A stretch of DNA of 64,000 bases from an uncultured Bacteroidales bacterium (GTDB lineage Bacteria; Bacteroidota; Bacteroidia; Bacteroidales; Muribaculaceae), in NCBI GenBank assembly GCA_947573135.1, contig CANPDU010000010.1:1-64000 (forward strand), in the 5' to 3' direction. Every line of letters starts with the position of its first letter. Within the stretch, counting starts at the first letter, position 1. The position numbers and the translations under genes are program-made. Below the pieces are notes generated by a model. That model was given only the letters and a program-made list of their open reading frames with translations. It made no database searches and was not told where the DNA came from. Shown piece after piece: positions 53,156 to 61,841 of the stretch.

Positions 53156-56100
53156 TCAGCGCGAGGTGACGGCGATCTTGCGCGACGCTGTCGAGTATGT
53201 CTCGCCGTCGGCGGTCACTGTGGCGCTGTAGATATATATTCCGCGTGGCACACGTCGTCCGGTTCCGTCTGTCAGATCCCACGTTACCGGTGATGATATA
53301 TACATGTCGCTTTGTCCTGTCGAGGTCTGCGACCAAAGCATATGACCCAGCAGATTGTAGACTGAGATGGTGACTGTCAGCATCCCCTCGGGGCGGTTGT
53401 GGGCGAGATAGAAATTGGCTTCTGTCGTGGCCGGATTGGCGTCTGTGTATACATCAAAGATCGTTGGCGCCAGTCCCTCGCGTACAAAGCAGTCGACTGT
53501 CTTCGAGGCCGAATTGCCGTTGGTGTCGAATACTCTCAGACGTATCGTATGATGACCTTCCGTGAGACCTTCAAGAGGGTAGGCGATCTCGCCGGCCGGA
53601 GAGCCGTCCGACGCCGGAGTGAAGTAGAACGGCACATCGTTGTAGCTGCGCTTGTCGTCGAGCATTATCGACATCTGGCGACCGATACCGGCCATCGACA
53701 GATTGATGCCAACGTTGTCATGTATCGTCGCTATAACCATCGGATCAGCGTTCACTTCGTCGCCGTCGCGGAATGTCGGATGGTTGATTGCAAGCAGTTC
53801 GATTACAGGCGCCTCTGTATCCTCGGCTGCATCTTCATCGTAGCCGTAGACATAGCAGCTACGGTCAAGACCCGATGCTTCGGTCTGCCGGTCGTCAGCG
53901 TAGGCAAACATCGAAATCGTTGCTTCGCGGAAGTTGTCGGTGATGTCTGACGGCATTGCAACTGTAAGTTCAAACTGGCCGTTGGTCACTCGGCATGATC
54001 CGGCATAAAGTTTGTCACCGTGCTCGTCAAATGGCAGCATTGTCTCGTATTCGCCGTCTTTGAGCACCGTCGAGCGGTCAGCGTCGTAGAGATCGAGGAG
54101 CAGTGTGCCGTTGAAGTCGGCGATAACAGATCCGTCACGATCTGTGACTGATCCTTTCAGCACCGGCATTCCGCGGGCCGGAATGATTATCTGGTCGGGG
54201 CCGTCGACTGCTATGCCGTTGACAGATTCGAGCCTGATTATGTTGTCGGGCGTGGAGAGTCTGAGAGCCGGATCACCCATGAACACATAGCGCAGGCGGT
54301 TGTCATTGTTGACGACTCCGCCTTCGATGCCCTTGTCATCGACCGATCGTATATTGTTTTTGGCGCGTCTGTATACCTCGCCTGCAGCCAGAAGTCTGCC
54401 ATTGTCGTCGCGCCGGCTTATTTCTTTGCCTATAGCGTTGGTGAAGTAGCCGTTATAGGTTATATACACAGGGCGCGTTGCGCTGATCATGCCGATGACA
54501 CCGCCGTTTTTCTCATTCATCATTATTTCTCCGCCGCTTTCAGTGTTGGAGTCCCAGCGCAGGAAGTTACAGGTCGCTGCGTAGACAAACGGCAGTTTGC
54601 GCAGATACAGACTGTTGATGTCTGAGTAGGTGAGCATGCCGTCGCCGGTCCACGAATGGTTTGTCGCATGACCGACAAAAGACCACCATGTCACTCCTTC
54701 GCTGAGTGTGCGGAACATTTTGTCTCTCGCGCTTTGATAGACTCCGTTCGATTTTTCGTATGCCGGCAGATATACTTTTTCCAGAAGATAAGGATTTCTG
54801 GCGTTACGGTTCACTCCTCTTGCGAGCCATTCGGTCTGTTTGTAATGTATGCCGGCGTCAAGGTCATCGGCAAGCAGCAGGATGCGGTTTTTCCATGCTC
54901 CGGACGATGAACGGCGCGCATAGTCGATGATTTTGTCAGTCATGGTCTTGGCCGACGATACGCTTGTCACCGGCAGTCGGCCGACGGCGATGCTCAGTTG
55001 GTCGGATCCGAGTCTCAGACCCGAACCGTCCTCAAGCATTGCAAGAAAATCATCGGTCGCAAATCCCTGCTCAGCATTGAGCGACAGCCTGTCTTCGCGC
55101 TGTTGCCAGGCCGGCAGAGTCGGAGCTCCGATCGCGCGGACGCCGGCCGTGAGATGGCGTTCGTCGTATGTCATGCGCCCCATAAGCAGGGCGTAGCGTA
55201 ACTCTGTGCCGTTTGCCTTGCCTCTGTCGTAGAGCATTTTCAGATATTTTCTCAGACCGCTCACGTCGGCTGTGCCCGAGCTGAACTCGTTGTACACTTC
55301 CTCGACGTCCACGACAAGCACAGTCATGTTGTCGGGCTCTCCGCGATGCAGTTCGGCGATGCGCTCGGCTTGCTGGCGCCATGCCGGATGTGTGAATATC
55401 ACCATGTTGGCGCATTCGTTGCCGTGAAGATTCTGATTGGCAACAGGTCCGACAAGAGTCGGGCATGGCAACGTGGCAGACTCAGTCCATGCCACATATT
55501 CTCGCATTCCCGAAGTGGTCGCTGTCCATAGCGCGTCGCTCCCTTCGAGTGCGAAATCCACCTCTTTAATTTTTCGTGGATCGGTCACATCCCAGATCCT
55601 TGCCCATTCTGAGGCGTCGGCAAGCTTTAGAGCGCTGTTCTGCGACCTGAATGAGAGGTTGCCTGACGATGGAAGCCTCAGTGTCCGCTCATAGTTGATT
55701 GCAATATAGTTGAGCCATGCGCTGTAGATGACGGTCGATGCGCTGTGGGTGATTGTCAGATCCAGTGTTTCGTCAGTCAGATCCAGCGAACGGGTGACGC
55801 GGCCTTCGGTGCCGTATATCTCGCTGTCTGATTTCGATGACGAGATAACATCCGCCGACGTCGTCTCCAGGTCCTTGCCGTTGGCCGAGAATGACAGACG
55901 TGATGGAGCACCGACGGTTTTGGCGACGAATGATATCCTGAAAGTAAGCGGGCCGGTGATATCCGGCAAATTAAATCTGAATTTTCTTGTCGGTGTGAAC
56001 CGGAAGTCTTCGCCTACAAGCATCTGGCCGCCTTCGCCCGGCGACACAAGATCCTGTTCGTGCTGGAGACGCTCGGTAAACGTTGTAGCCGGATTGTCGG

Positions 56101-56563
56101 CGCCGGGAGTGGCTGTCGTGCCAATAGCCGGCATTTCGCTATCCGATTCCGAAATATAGTAATAACCGGCAGTAGAGTAGGGGTTTGACTGGCGGGTCAT
56201 GATGTCAGAACCGCTCCACGTGTGAGGCCCGACAGCGTAGAATACTATAGATCCGTCGGCGCATACACTCAAACTTACCGGCGGCAGGTCGTCAATGTAG
56301 CTGCCTTCCGTGAGGGCGTCGCCGATGCGCTGGCCTCCGTAGCCGTGAATTCTGACTGCTGATGCGTCGTTGAAGCCCCATCGCCGAAGCGTAGCCTGCG
56401 GAATGCGGTATAGGCCGTCTTCGTCGACTGATATTTTTACCCAGCGCCCTGAAGTGAGCACTGATTCTGTTGTATAATGCGACAGGTCTAACGCCACGGC
56501 GGACATTGAGACCATCGCGAGTATCAGTGATATGGTGAGTTGGAAGAGATTCGGTCGGTTCAT
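53156..56563 (-). CDS. porU: Type IX secretion C-terminal signal peptidase (sortase) PorU
   Basis: Gingipain-family (C25) protease of 1135 aa at the cell surface that cleaves the C-terminal signal of type IX cargo and attaches it to surface glycolipid. A signal peptide ends near residue 24. The N-terminal beta domains run to about 380, and the C25 domain covers about 385-790 with the catalytic pair His632 (SFVGHATNHSW) and Cys665 (YAATCNFLRW). Ig-like domains follow, and the last 80 residues form a T9SS-type C-terminal domain (VTVSIYNLLG-like strand, VPRGIYIYSATV). porV follows. Both catalytic residues are present. Confidence 0.95.
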   Translation of the reverse strand: MNRPNLFQLTISLILAMVSMSAVALDLSHYTTESVLTSGRWVKISVDEDGLYRIPQATLRRWGFNDASAVRIHGYGGQRIGDALTEGSYIDDLPPVSLSVCADGSIVFYAVGPHTWSGSDIMTRQSNPYSTAGYYYISESDSEMPAIGTTATPGADNPATTFTERLQHEQDLVSPGEGGQMLVGEDFRFTPTRKFRFNLPDITGPLTFRISFVAKTVGAPSRLSFSANGKDLETTSADVISSSKSDSEIYGTEGRVTRSLDLTDETLDLTITHSASTVIYSAWLNYIAINYERTLRLPSSGNLSFRSQNSALKLADASEWARIWDVTDPRKIKEVDFALEGSDALWTATTSGMREYVAWTESATLPCPTLVGPVANQNLHGNECANMVIFTHPAWRQQAERIAELHRGEPDNMTVLVVDVEEVYNEFSSGTADVSGLRKYLKMLYDRGKANGTELRYALLMGRMTYDERHLTAGVRAIGAPTLPAWQQREDRLSLNAEQGFATDDFLAMLEDGSGLRLGSDQLSIAVGRLPVTSVSSAKTMTDKIIDYARRSSSGAWKNRILLLADDLDAGIHYKQTEWLARGVNRNARNPYLLEKVYLPAYEKSNGVYQSARDKMFRTLSEGVTWWSFVGHATNHSWTGDGMLTYSDINSLYLRKLPFVYAATCNFLRWDSNTESGGEIMMNEKNGGVIGMISATRPVYITYNGYFTNAIGKEISRRDDNGRLLAAGEVYRRAKNNIRSVDDKGIEGGVVNNDNRLRYVFMGDPALRLSTPDNIIRLESVNGIAVDGPDQIIIPARGMPVLKGSVTDRDGSVIADFNGTLLLDLYDADRSTVLKDGEYETMLPFDEHGDKLYAGSCRVTNGQFELTVAMPSDITDNFREATISMFAYADDRQTEASGLDRSCYVYGYDEDAAEDTEAPVIELLAINHPTFRDGDEVNADPMVIATIHDNVGINLSMAGIGRQMSIMLDDKRSYNDVPFYFTPASDGSPAGEIAYPLEGLTEGHHTIRLRVFDTNGNSASKTVDCFVREGLAPTIFDVYTDANPATTEANFYLAHNRPEGMLTVTISVYNLLGHMLWSQTSTGQSDMYISSPVTWDLTDGTGRRVPRGIYIYSATVTADGETYSTASRKIAVTSR

Positions 56564-56608
56564 TATTTATCGTGATCGATGTATAATTCTAACGCGCGAC
56601 GGTCAGGT

Positions 56609-57361
56609 TTATTGCATTGCTTTGGGTTGTACTCTGGCATTGATGCTGTCGAGCCATATTTCCCACGAAATAATGTCGCCGTTGAAGGTGTTGAGATCCA
56701 CTTTCCCTTTGATGCCGTCGACATGACTTTCGTGGCTGTGCTGCCACAGCACCCAGTTGTCAGTTGTTATCGGCGGATTGGTGAACGAGCATACCCAGAC
56801 GGGCATCTCGTCGAGACGTCCGCGCACAAATCGTTCATATCCCCGTTTGTTGGTGTAGAGTATAACATTCCGTCCGCATCCTTCCAGGGCGAATATCATG
56901 CCCCTTATTGACTCCGCGACACGCTCAGTCGAAAAATCATCGTTGTTACCCCATTCTTCGATGTCGATCGCCAGTGGCAAGTCGAGTTCAAGCGAGTCTA
57001 CGGCGTCAAGAAAATTGCGCCCCTGCTCATACCCGTCGCAGTCAAACCTGAAATAATGGTATGCGCCCACTTTTATTCCTGCATTACGTGCAGCCGCGTG
57101 ATTGGTCCTGAATTTAGGATCTCGGAAACTTGTTCCCTCAGTCGCTTTAAGAAACACAAAGCTAACTCCCGATGCCGCTACTTTGTCAAATTCTACATCG
57201 CCGTTATGAGCCGACAGATCGATGCCCATTACCGGGAATATGTCGCGTGTGAGTTCGACATGAGGGCGCCGTGATGCGCATATACGCATCACGGCAACAG
57301 TGAATATGGCTGCTGCTGTTAGGGCTATAAGGATGATTGCTATATGTCGCGCACGGTTCAT
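56609..57361 (-). CDS. GH25 lysozyme-type muramidase, membrane anchored
   Basis: GH25 hydrolase of 250 aa that cuts peptidoglycan between MurNAc and GlcNAc. One N-terminal membrane helix (about residues 6-25) anchors the domain in the periplasm. Active-site residues are Asp48 (MGIDLSAHNGD) and the D133-x-E135 pair (LPLAIDIEEWG); VDLNTFNG ends the barrel. It is the first gene of the porU operon. The start at 57361 is chosen because the promoter's -7 box covers the more upstream ATG; this makes the mRNA almost leaderless. Confidence 0.92.
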   Translation of the reverse strand: MNRARHIAIILIALTAAAIFTVAVMRICASRRPHVELTRDIFPVMGIDLSAHNGDVEFDKVAASGVSFVFLKATEGTSFRDPKFRTNHAAARNAGIKVGAYHYFRFDCDGYEQGRNFLDAVDSLELDLPLAIDIEEWGNNDDFSTERVAESIRGMIFALEGCGRNVILYTNKRGYERFVRGRLDEMPVWVCSFTNPPITTDNWVLWQHSHESHVDGIKGKVDLNTFNGDIISWEIWLDSINARVQPKAMQ

Positions 57362-57369
57362 CGTGATTA

Positions 57370-57399
57370 CAAATTTAGACAATAATATCGGATACGCAA
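57370..57399 (-). promoter_or_regulatory. Promoter of the GH25-porU-porV-ispF unit
   Basis: Minus-strand TAAATTTG (57377-57370) with TTG (57399-57397) 19 nt upstream. The predicted start (about 57363) is within 2-3 nt of the GH25 ATG. Confidence 0.65.
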
Positions 57400-57448
57400 G
57401 CGTTTATTTTATCTAATATTGCCGTCTGATCTGTTGCGATCAAGTTTT

Positions 57449-57480
57449 TTTGGCGTTTTCAGTCGGATGTTATAAATTTG
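57449..57480 (+). promoter_or_regulatory. Promoter of the rel gene
   Basis: TTTG (57449-57452) and TAAATTTG (57473-57480) are 20 nt apart, a full match; transcription should start near 57487, about 22 nt before the ATG. It is divergent from the GH25 promoter. Confidence 0.75.
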
Positions 57481-57508
57481 TAGTTAATTGCATTAATCCG
57501 TATCTGAC

Positions 57509-59758
57509 ATGGAAGCGAAACCGGCTATGACACCCGAGCAAGAGGATCAGATGATAGAAGACGCATTCCGCGATGTTCTTGATGGATATCTCAAAAGTAA
57601 CCATCGCAAGAAAGTCGAGATAATTGAGCGCGCCTATCATTTCGCGAAAGAGGCCCACAAGGGCATCCGTCGCCGCTCCGGTGAGCCATATATCCTGCAT
57701 CCTATTGCTGTGGCGAAGATTGTCAGTCAGGAGATCGGTCTCGGATCGACTTCAATCTGCGCCGCCTTGCTCCATGATGTCGTCGAGGACACCGACTTTA
57801 CTGTTGAGGACATTGAGCAGCATTTCGGCAAAAAAATTGCCCAGCTCGTCGAGGGGCTGACAAAGATTTCCGGAGGTATATTCGGCGACAAAGCCTCTCT
57901 GCAGGCTGAAAATTTCCGCAAACTCCTGCTCACTATGAGCGAGGATATCCGTGTAGTGCTCATCAAGATGGCTGATCGTCTCCACAATATGCGCACCCTC
58001 GGATCTATGGCTCCTAACAAGCAGTACAAGATTGCCGGCGAGACTCTATATATATACGCTCCACTCGCTCATCGTCTCGGGCTCTTCGAGATCAAGACCG
58101 AGCTTGAAGATCTCAGTTTTAAATACGAGCACCCTGCTGCATATGCGCGGATTTACGAACAAATACGCGAGAGCGAGGCTCGGCGAGAGGCGGTTTACAG
58201 TGACTTTTCGACACCCATCAAAGAGAGGCTCGATGCAATGGGGCTTGTATATGAAGCCAAGGCTCGACTGAAATCGGTGTATTCGATCTGGAACAAGATG
58301 GAGACAAAGCATATCCCGTTCAAAGAGGTCTACGACCTTTATGCAATGAGGATAGTGTTCGAATGCGACGATCAGTCAAAAGAGAAATCGATTTGTTGGG
58401 CGATATATTCGACTATAACCGATATATATAAGCTTCATCCCGACCGTACCCGCGATTGGATAGCCGTGCCGAAGGCAAACGGCTATCAGGCGCTTCATCT
58501 GACCGTGATGGGGCCTGACGGCAACTGGGTCGAGGTTCAGATCCGTTCGCGACGCATGGACGAGATCGCCGAAAAAGGTTTTGCGGCCCATTGGAAATAT
58601 AAGATTGGCGAAAGTGATGAGGAGTCTGAACTAAACGTCTGGCTGCGAACGATTAAGGATATTCTCGACAATCCCGAGCCGAGCGCTATTGACTTCCTCG
58701 ACACTCTCAAGCTGAATCTTTTCGCTTCTGAGATAGTCGTATTCACGCCTAAGGGCGAGCTGCTGACTTTGCCGGCCGGTGCTACTGTGCTCGATGTGGC
58801 TTTTGCTCTACACAGTCAGCTGGGCATACATTGCATAGCCGGAAAAGTCAACCACAGACTTGTGCCGCTAAGCCATAAACTTAGCAGTGGCGATCAGGTC
58901 GAGGTGCTTACATCTAAATCCCAGAACCCACAGCCTGAGTGGGAGGCTTTTCTTGCCACTGCAAAGGCTAAGACTCGTCTGCGGCAGGCTCTTCGTAAAA
59001 ACCGTCAGCCTGTGGTGAATGACGGAAAACGTATCCTCTCTGAGTGGCTTGCAGCCCATGATCTGCCCGACAATAACGCAGTGATAAGTAAGCTTTTGGG
59101 TATATTTCATGTCCCCAACCGCGAGGAACTGTGCTACCAGATCGGCGAGCGGGAGATAGTGCTTGGTGATTTCCTTGTAAAGAGCCTTAAAAAACAGGCT
59201 TCGCAGTCTTCAAGCAGCATTTTCTCCAAACTTTTGAAGTTCAACCGCAAATCAGCGGTTAAAAATTCGCCTGACACGGTGACGGCTGATAAAAAGCCCG
59301 AGATAAATACCAAAGAAACTTATGAGCTTCATTACGACGAGAACGGCTCCAATTTCAGGATCGCCGAATGCTGCTGCCCTATTCCCGGTGATGAAGTGAT
59401 GGGCTTTATCGATGACAACGGTGACGTAGTCGTTCATGCCTTGACATGTCCGCGTGCTCAGGTCCTGAAAGCCGGATTCGGATCCCGCATTGTCGCTACG
59501 CGTTGGCAACGGGTGTCTGGCAAGTCGCTCGCACACGTCCATATCGAAGGCATTGACCGCTTGGGCATCCTTCAGGAGATTATTCAGATGATTTCAACTC
59601 ATCTTGCCATTGATATACGCAAACTCAATATCGAGGCTCACGATGAAGTCTTCGAATGTGATCTCTGGGTGATGGTTGGCGATGTCGAGGTGGTCAATGA
59701 TCTGTGTGTGAAACTGCGTGCCGTCAGCGGAGTTCAGCAGGCTTCAAGAATTCATTAA
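57509..59758 (+). CDS. rel: Bifunctional (p)ppGpp synthetase/hydrolase (RelA/SpoT family)
   Basis: Long RSH enzyme of 749 aa controlling the stringent response. The N-terminal HD hydrolase domain (about 45-200) keeps RRSGEPYILHP and LLHDVVEDTDF, so hydrolase activity is likely. The synthetase domain (about 245-370) has YDLYAMRIVFE and the VPKANGYQALHLTVMGPDG block split over residues about 325-345. A TGS domain (about 405-465), a zinc-finger-like CCCPIPGDEVMGF region near 630 and a C-terminal ACT domain complete it. The next gene, a PgpH-like phosphodiesterase, starts 22 nt downstream. Confidence 0.96.
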   Translation: MEAKPAMTPEQEDQMIEDAFRDVLDGYLKSNHRKKVEIIERAYHFAKEAHKGIRRRSGEPYILHPIAVAKIVSQEIGLGSTSICAALLHDVVEDTDFTVEDIEQHFGKKIAQLVEGLTKISGGIFGDKASLQAENFRKLLLTMSEDIRVVLIKMADRLHNMRTLGSMAPNKQYKIAGETLYIYAPLAHRLGLFEIKTELEDLSFKYEHPAAYARIYEQIRESEARREAVYSDFSTPIKERLDAMGLVYEAKARLKSVYSIWNKMETKHIPFKEVYDLYAMRIVFECDDQSKEKSICWAIYSTITDIYKLHPDRTRDWIAVPKANGYQALHLTVMGPDGNWVEVQIRSRRMDEIAEKGFAAHWKYKIGESDEESELNVWLRTIKDILDNPEPSAIDFLDTLKLNLFASEIVVFTPKGELLTLPAGATVLDVAFALHSQLGIHCIAGKVNHRLVPLSHKLSSGDQVEVLTSKSQNPQPEWEAFLATAKAKTRLRQALRKNRQPVVNDGKRILSEWLAAHDLPDNNAVISKLLGIFHVPNREELCYQIGEREIVLGDFLVKSLKKQASQSSSSIFSKLLKFNRKSAVKNSPDTVTADKKPEINTKETYELHYDENGSNFRIAECCCPIPGDEVMGFIDDNGDVVVHALTCPRAQVLKAGFGSRIVATRWQRVSGKSLAHVHIEGIDRLGILQEIIQMISTHLAIDIRKLNIEAHDEVFECDLWVMVGDVEVVNDLCVKLRAVSGVQQASRIH

Positions 59759-59780
59759 CTATTTTTCAGGAATCAGACTC

Positions 59781-61841
59781 ATGCATAAACAGATATTCGA
59801 AAAGTTGAGCAAACGGGCGGTACTTGCCAGACTCCTTACTTGTGTGATCGCGGCTCTCGTTATCACATACTTCTATCCGCATCCCGAGTCAAGTCATTAT
59901 AATTATGAGCAGAACCGCCCGTGGAATTATGCCAAACTGATCGCACCGTTCGATATTCCGATCCATGCCGACTCTACAACAATATTGGCCGCTAAAGATT
60001 CGCTTGAAGCTCATTTCGTGCCTGTCTACGAGATCAATCAGCTGATGATAGACTCGGTGGTAGACTGTCTGCCGCATATTCAGGGTACAAATTATCGCAA
60101 CGAGCTTGCTGCACGTTTGCGTAAGATATATTCTTCCGGAGTCGTCGACGGTCAGACTCGCGAGAAGATTGTCGAGGGTACTCTTCCGAAGGTGAGGATT
60201 CTTGACAAAAATATACTCAGCGAGATGTCTACCTCTCACTTCACTTCTGCCAGAGATATCTATCTGAAATTTGATTCGACTATCACGGATCCGGGACTTA
60301 ATCAGTATTTCAAATCTGCTAACCTTCAGAATATTCTCCGTCCCAACATTATATATAACGATGCGGAGAGCCGGCGCCATTACGATTACGATTATCTTAC
60401 TCTGACTGCCGACAGAGGAGTCATTCAGCAGGGGCAGACTATTATTGACAAGGGCACTATCATCAGTCCGCAGGACTTCACAAATCTTCGCACATACGAG
60501 CGGATGCTTGAGGCAAGCGTGACAAAAGCCGGCAAAAGTGACTGGCTTATGCTTTTGGGACAGTTTGTCTATGTCGTTATGCTCATAGCGGTCCTTTATG
60601 GTTATATGATGTTGTATAACCGCCGTATCTACAATGACGTAAGAGCATTCAGCTTTATAATGCTTCTGATAACGGTGTTTTTTCTCATAGCTTTGGCTTT
60701 GAACACTTTTGTCGGAGCTGGCATATACATCGCTCCTCTTACTATCGTCCCGGTTCTTGTGCTTGTATTCTTTGACGGGCGTACGGCTCTGATGGTTTCC
60801 GGGGTGCTGACTCTCATCTGTGCGGCCATAACCTCGTTCCCGCTTGAATTTATATTTCTCCAGCTGTCAGCTTCGGCTGTTGCCGTATATTCTTTGCGTA
60901 AACTCAACCAGCGTTCCGAGCTGCTTCGCACTGCGGGCTTCGTGGCTGCGACTTATCTGGTGGCGTATATAGCGCTCGAATTGCTGATGAACGGCACTCT
61001 CGAAGGCTTTGCGTGGCGCATGGTTGTGTATCTGATCGTTAACGCTGCTCTCAGCTCTATGGCTTATGTTCTCATGTCAGCTGTCGAACGTGCTTTCGGG
61101 TTTATTTCCGAAGTGACGCTCGTCGAACTCGCCGACACTAACAATCCTCTCTTGCGTAAACTCAACGACGAGTGTCCGGGCACATTCCAGCATTCTCTTT
61201 CGGTCAGCAATCTCGCCGCAGATGCTGCTAAACGCATCGGAGCCAACGAGCAGCTTGTCCGTGCCGGCGCGCTTTATCACGACGTTGGAAAACTGAGTAA
61301 CCCCGCGTTCTTTACCGAGAACCAGCATGGCGTCAATCCCCACGATGCTCTTCAGCCCGAGCAGAGCGCGCGAATCGTTGTCAACCATGTCATTGACGGT
61401 TTGCGCCGGGCCGACAAAGCCGGTTTGCCCTCTGTAATAAAGGATTTTATTCGCGAGCATCACGGACGAGGAAAAGCCAAATATTTTTACTATACCTATT
61501 GCAAGCTTCATCCCGACGAGACTGTTGATCCTGCTCCTTTCTCATATCCGGGACCAAATCCACGCACACGTGAAACCGCCGTGCTTATGATGGCCGATGC
61601 GGTCGAGGCTGCCAGCCGTTCGTTGAAAGAACACACGCCTCAGGCTATCACAGACCTCGTCAACAAGATCATCGACGGACAGATCGCCGAAGGCATGTTT
61701 GATGAGTCTCCGCTCGAATTCCGCGACGTTCCTGTAATTAAGGAAGCTTTCATCAAGCGTCTCAAAACCATCTATCATTCGCGGATAGTTTATCCCGACG
61801 CTCCGAAAATGCCGGCCAATCAATCTGTGACGAATAAATGA
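59781..61841 (+). CDS. 7TM-HD phosphodiesterase, PgpH-like
   Basis: Membrane protein of 686 aa. An N-terminal helix is followed by an extracytoplasmic 7TMR-HD domain (about 35-265), a block of seven membrane helices (about 270-450) and a cytoplasmic HD domain with FQHSLSVSNLA and His500-Asp501 (ALYHDVGK). This is the layout of PgpH, which hydrolyses cyclic di-AMP in Listeria. Start is set at 59781 because the earlier in-frame ATG lies inside rel. It is probably co-transcribed with rel, linking two nucleotide second messengers. Its TGA overlaps the next ATG. Confidence 0.9.
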   Translation: MHKQIFEKLSKRAVLARLLTCVIAALVITYFYPHPESSHYNYEQNRPWNYAKLIAPFDIPIHADSTTILAAKDSLEAHFVPVYEINQLMIDSVVDCLPHIQGTNYRNELAARLRKIYSSGVVDGQTREKIVEGTLPKVRILDKNILSEMSTSHFTSARDIYLKFDSTITDPGLNQYFKSANLQNILRPNIIYNDAESRRHYDYDYLTLTADRGVIQQGQTIIDKGTIISPQDFTNLRTYERMLEASVTKAGKSDWLMLLGQFVYVVMLIAVLYGYMMLYNRRIYNDVRAFSFIMLLITVFFLIALALNTFVGAGIYIAPLTIVPVLVLVFFDGRTALMVSGVLTLICAAITSFPLEFIFLQLSASAVAVYSLRKLNQRSELLRTAGFVAATYLVAYIALELLMNGTLEGFAWRMVVYLIVNAALSSMAYVLMSAVERAFGFISEVTLVELADTNNPLLRKLNDECPGTFQHSLSVSNLAADAAKRIGANEQLVRAGALYHDVGKLSNPAFFTENQHGVNPHDALQPEQSARIVVNHVIDGLRRADKAGLPSVIKDFIREHHGRGKAKYFYYTYCKLHPDETVDPAPFSYPGPNPRTRETAVLMMADAVEAASRSLKEHTPQAITDLVNKIIDGQIAEGMFDESPLEFRDVPVIKEAFIKRLKTIYHSRIVYPDAPKMPANQSVTNK

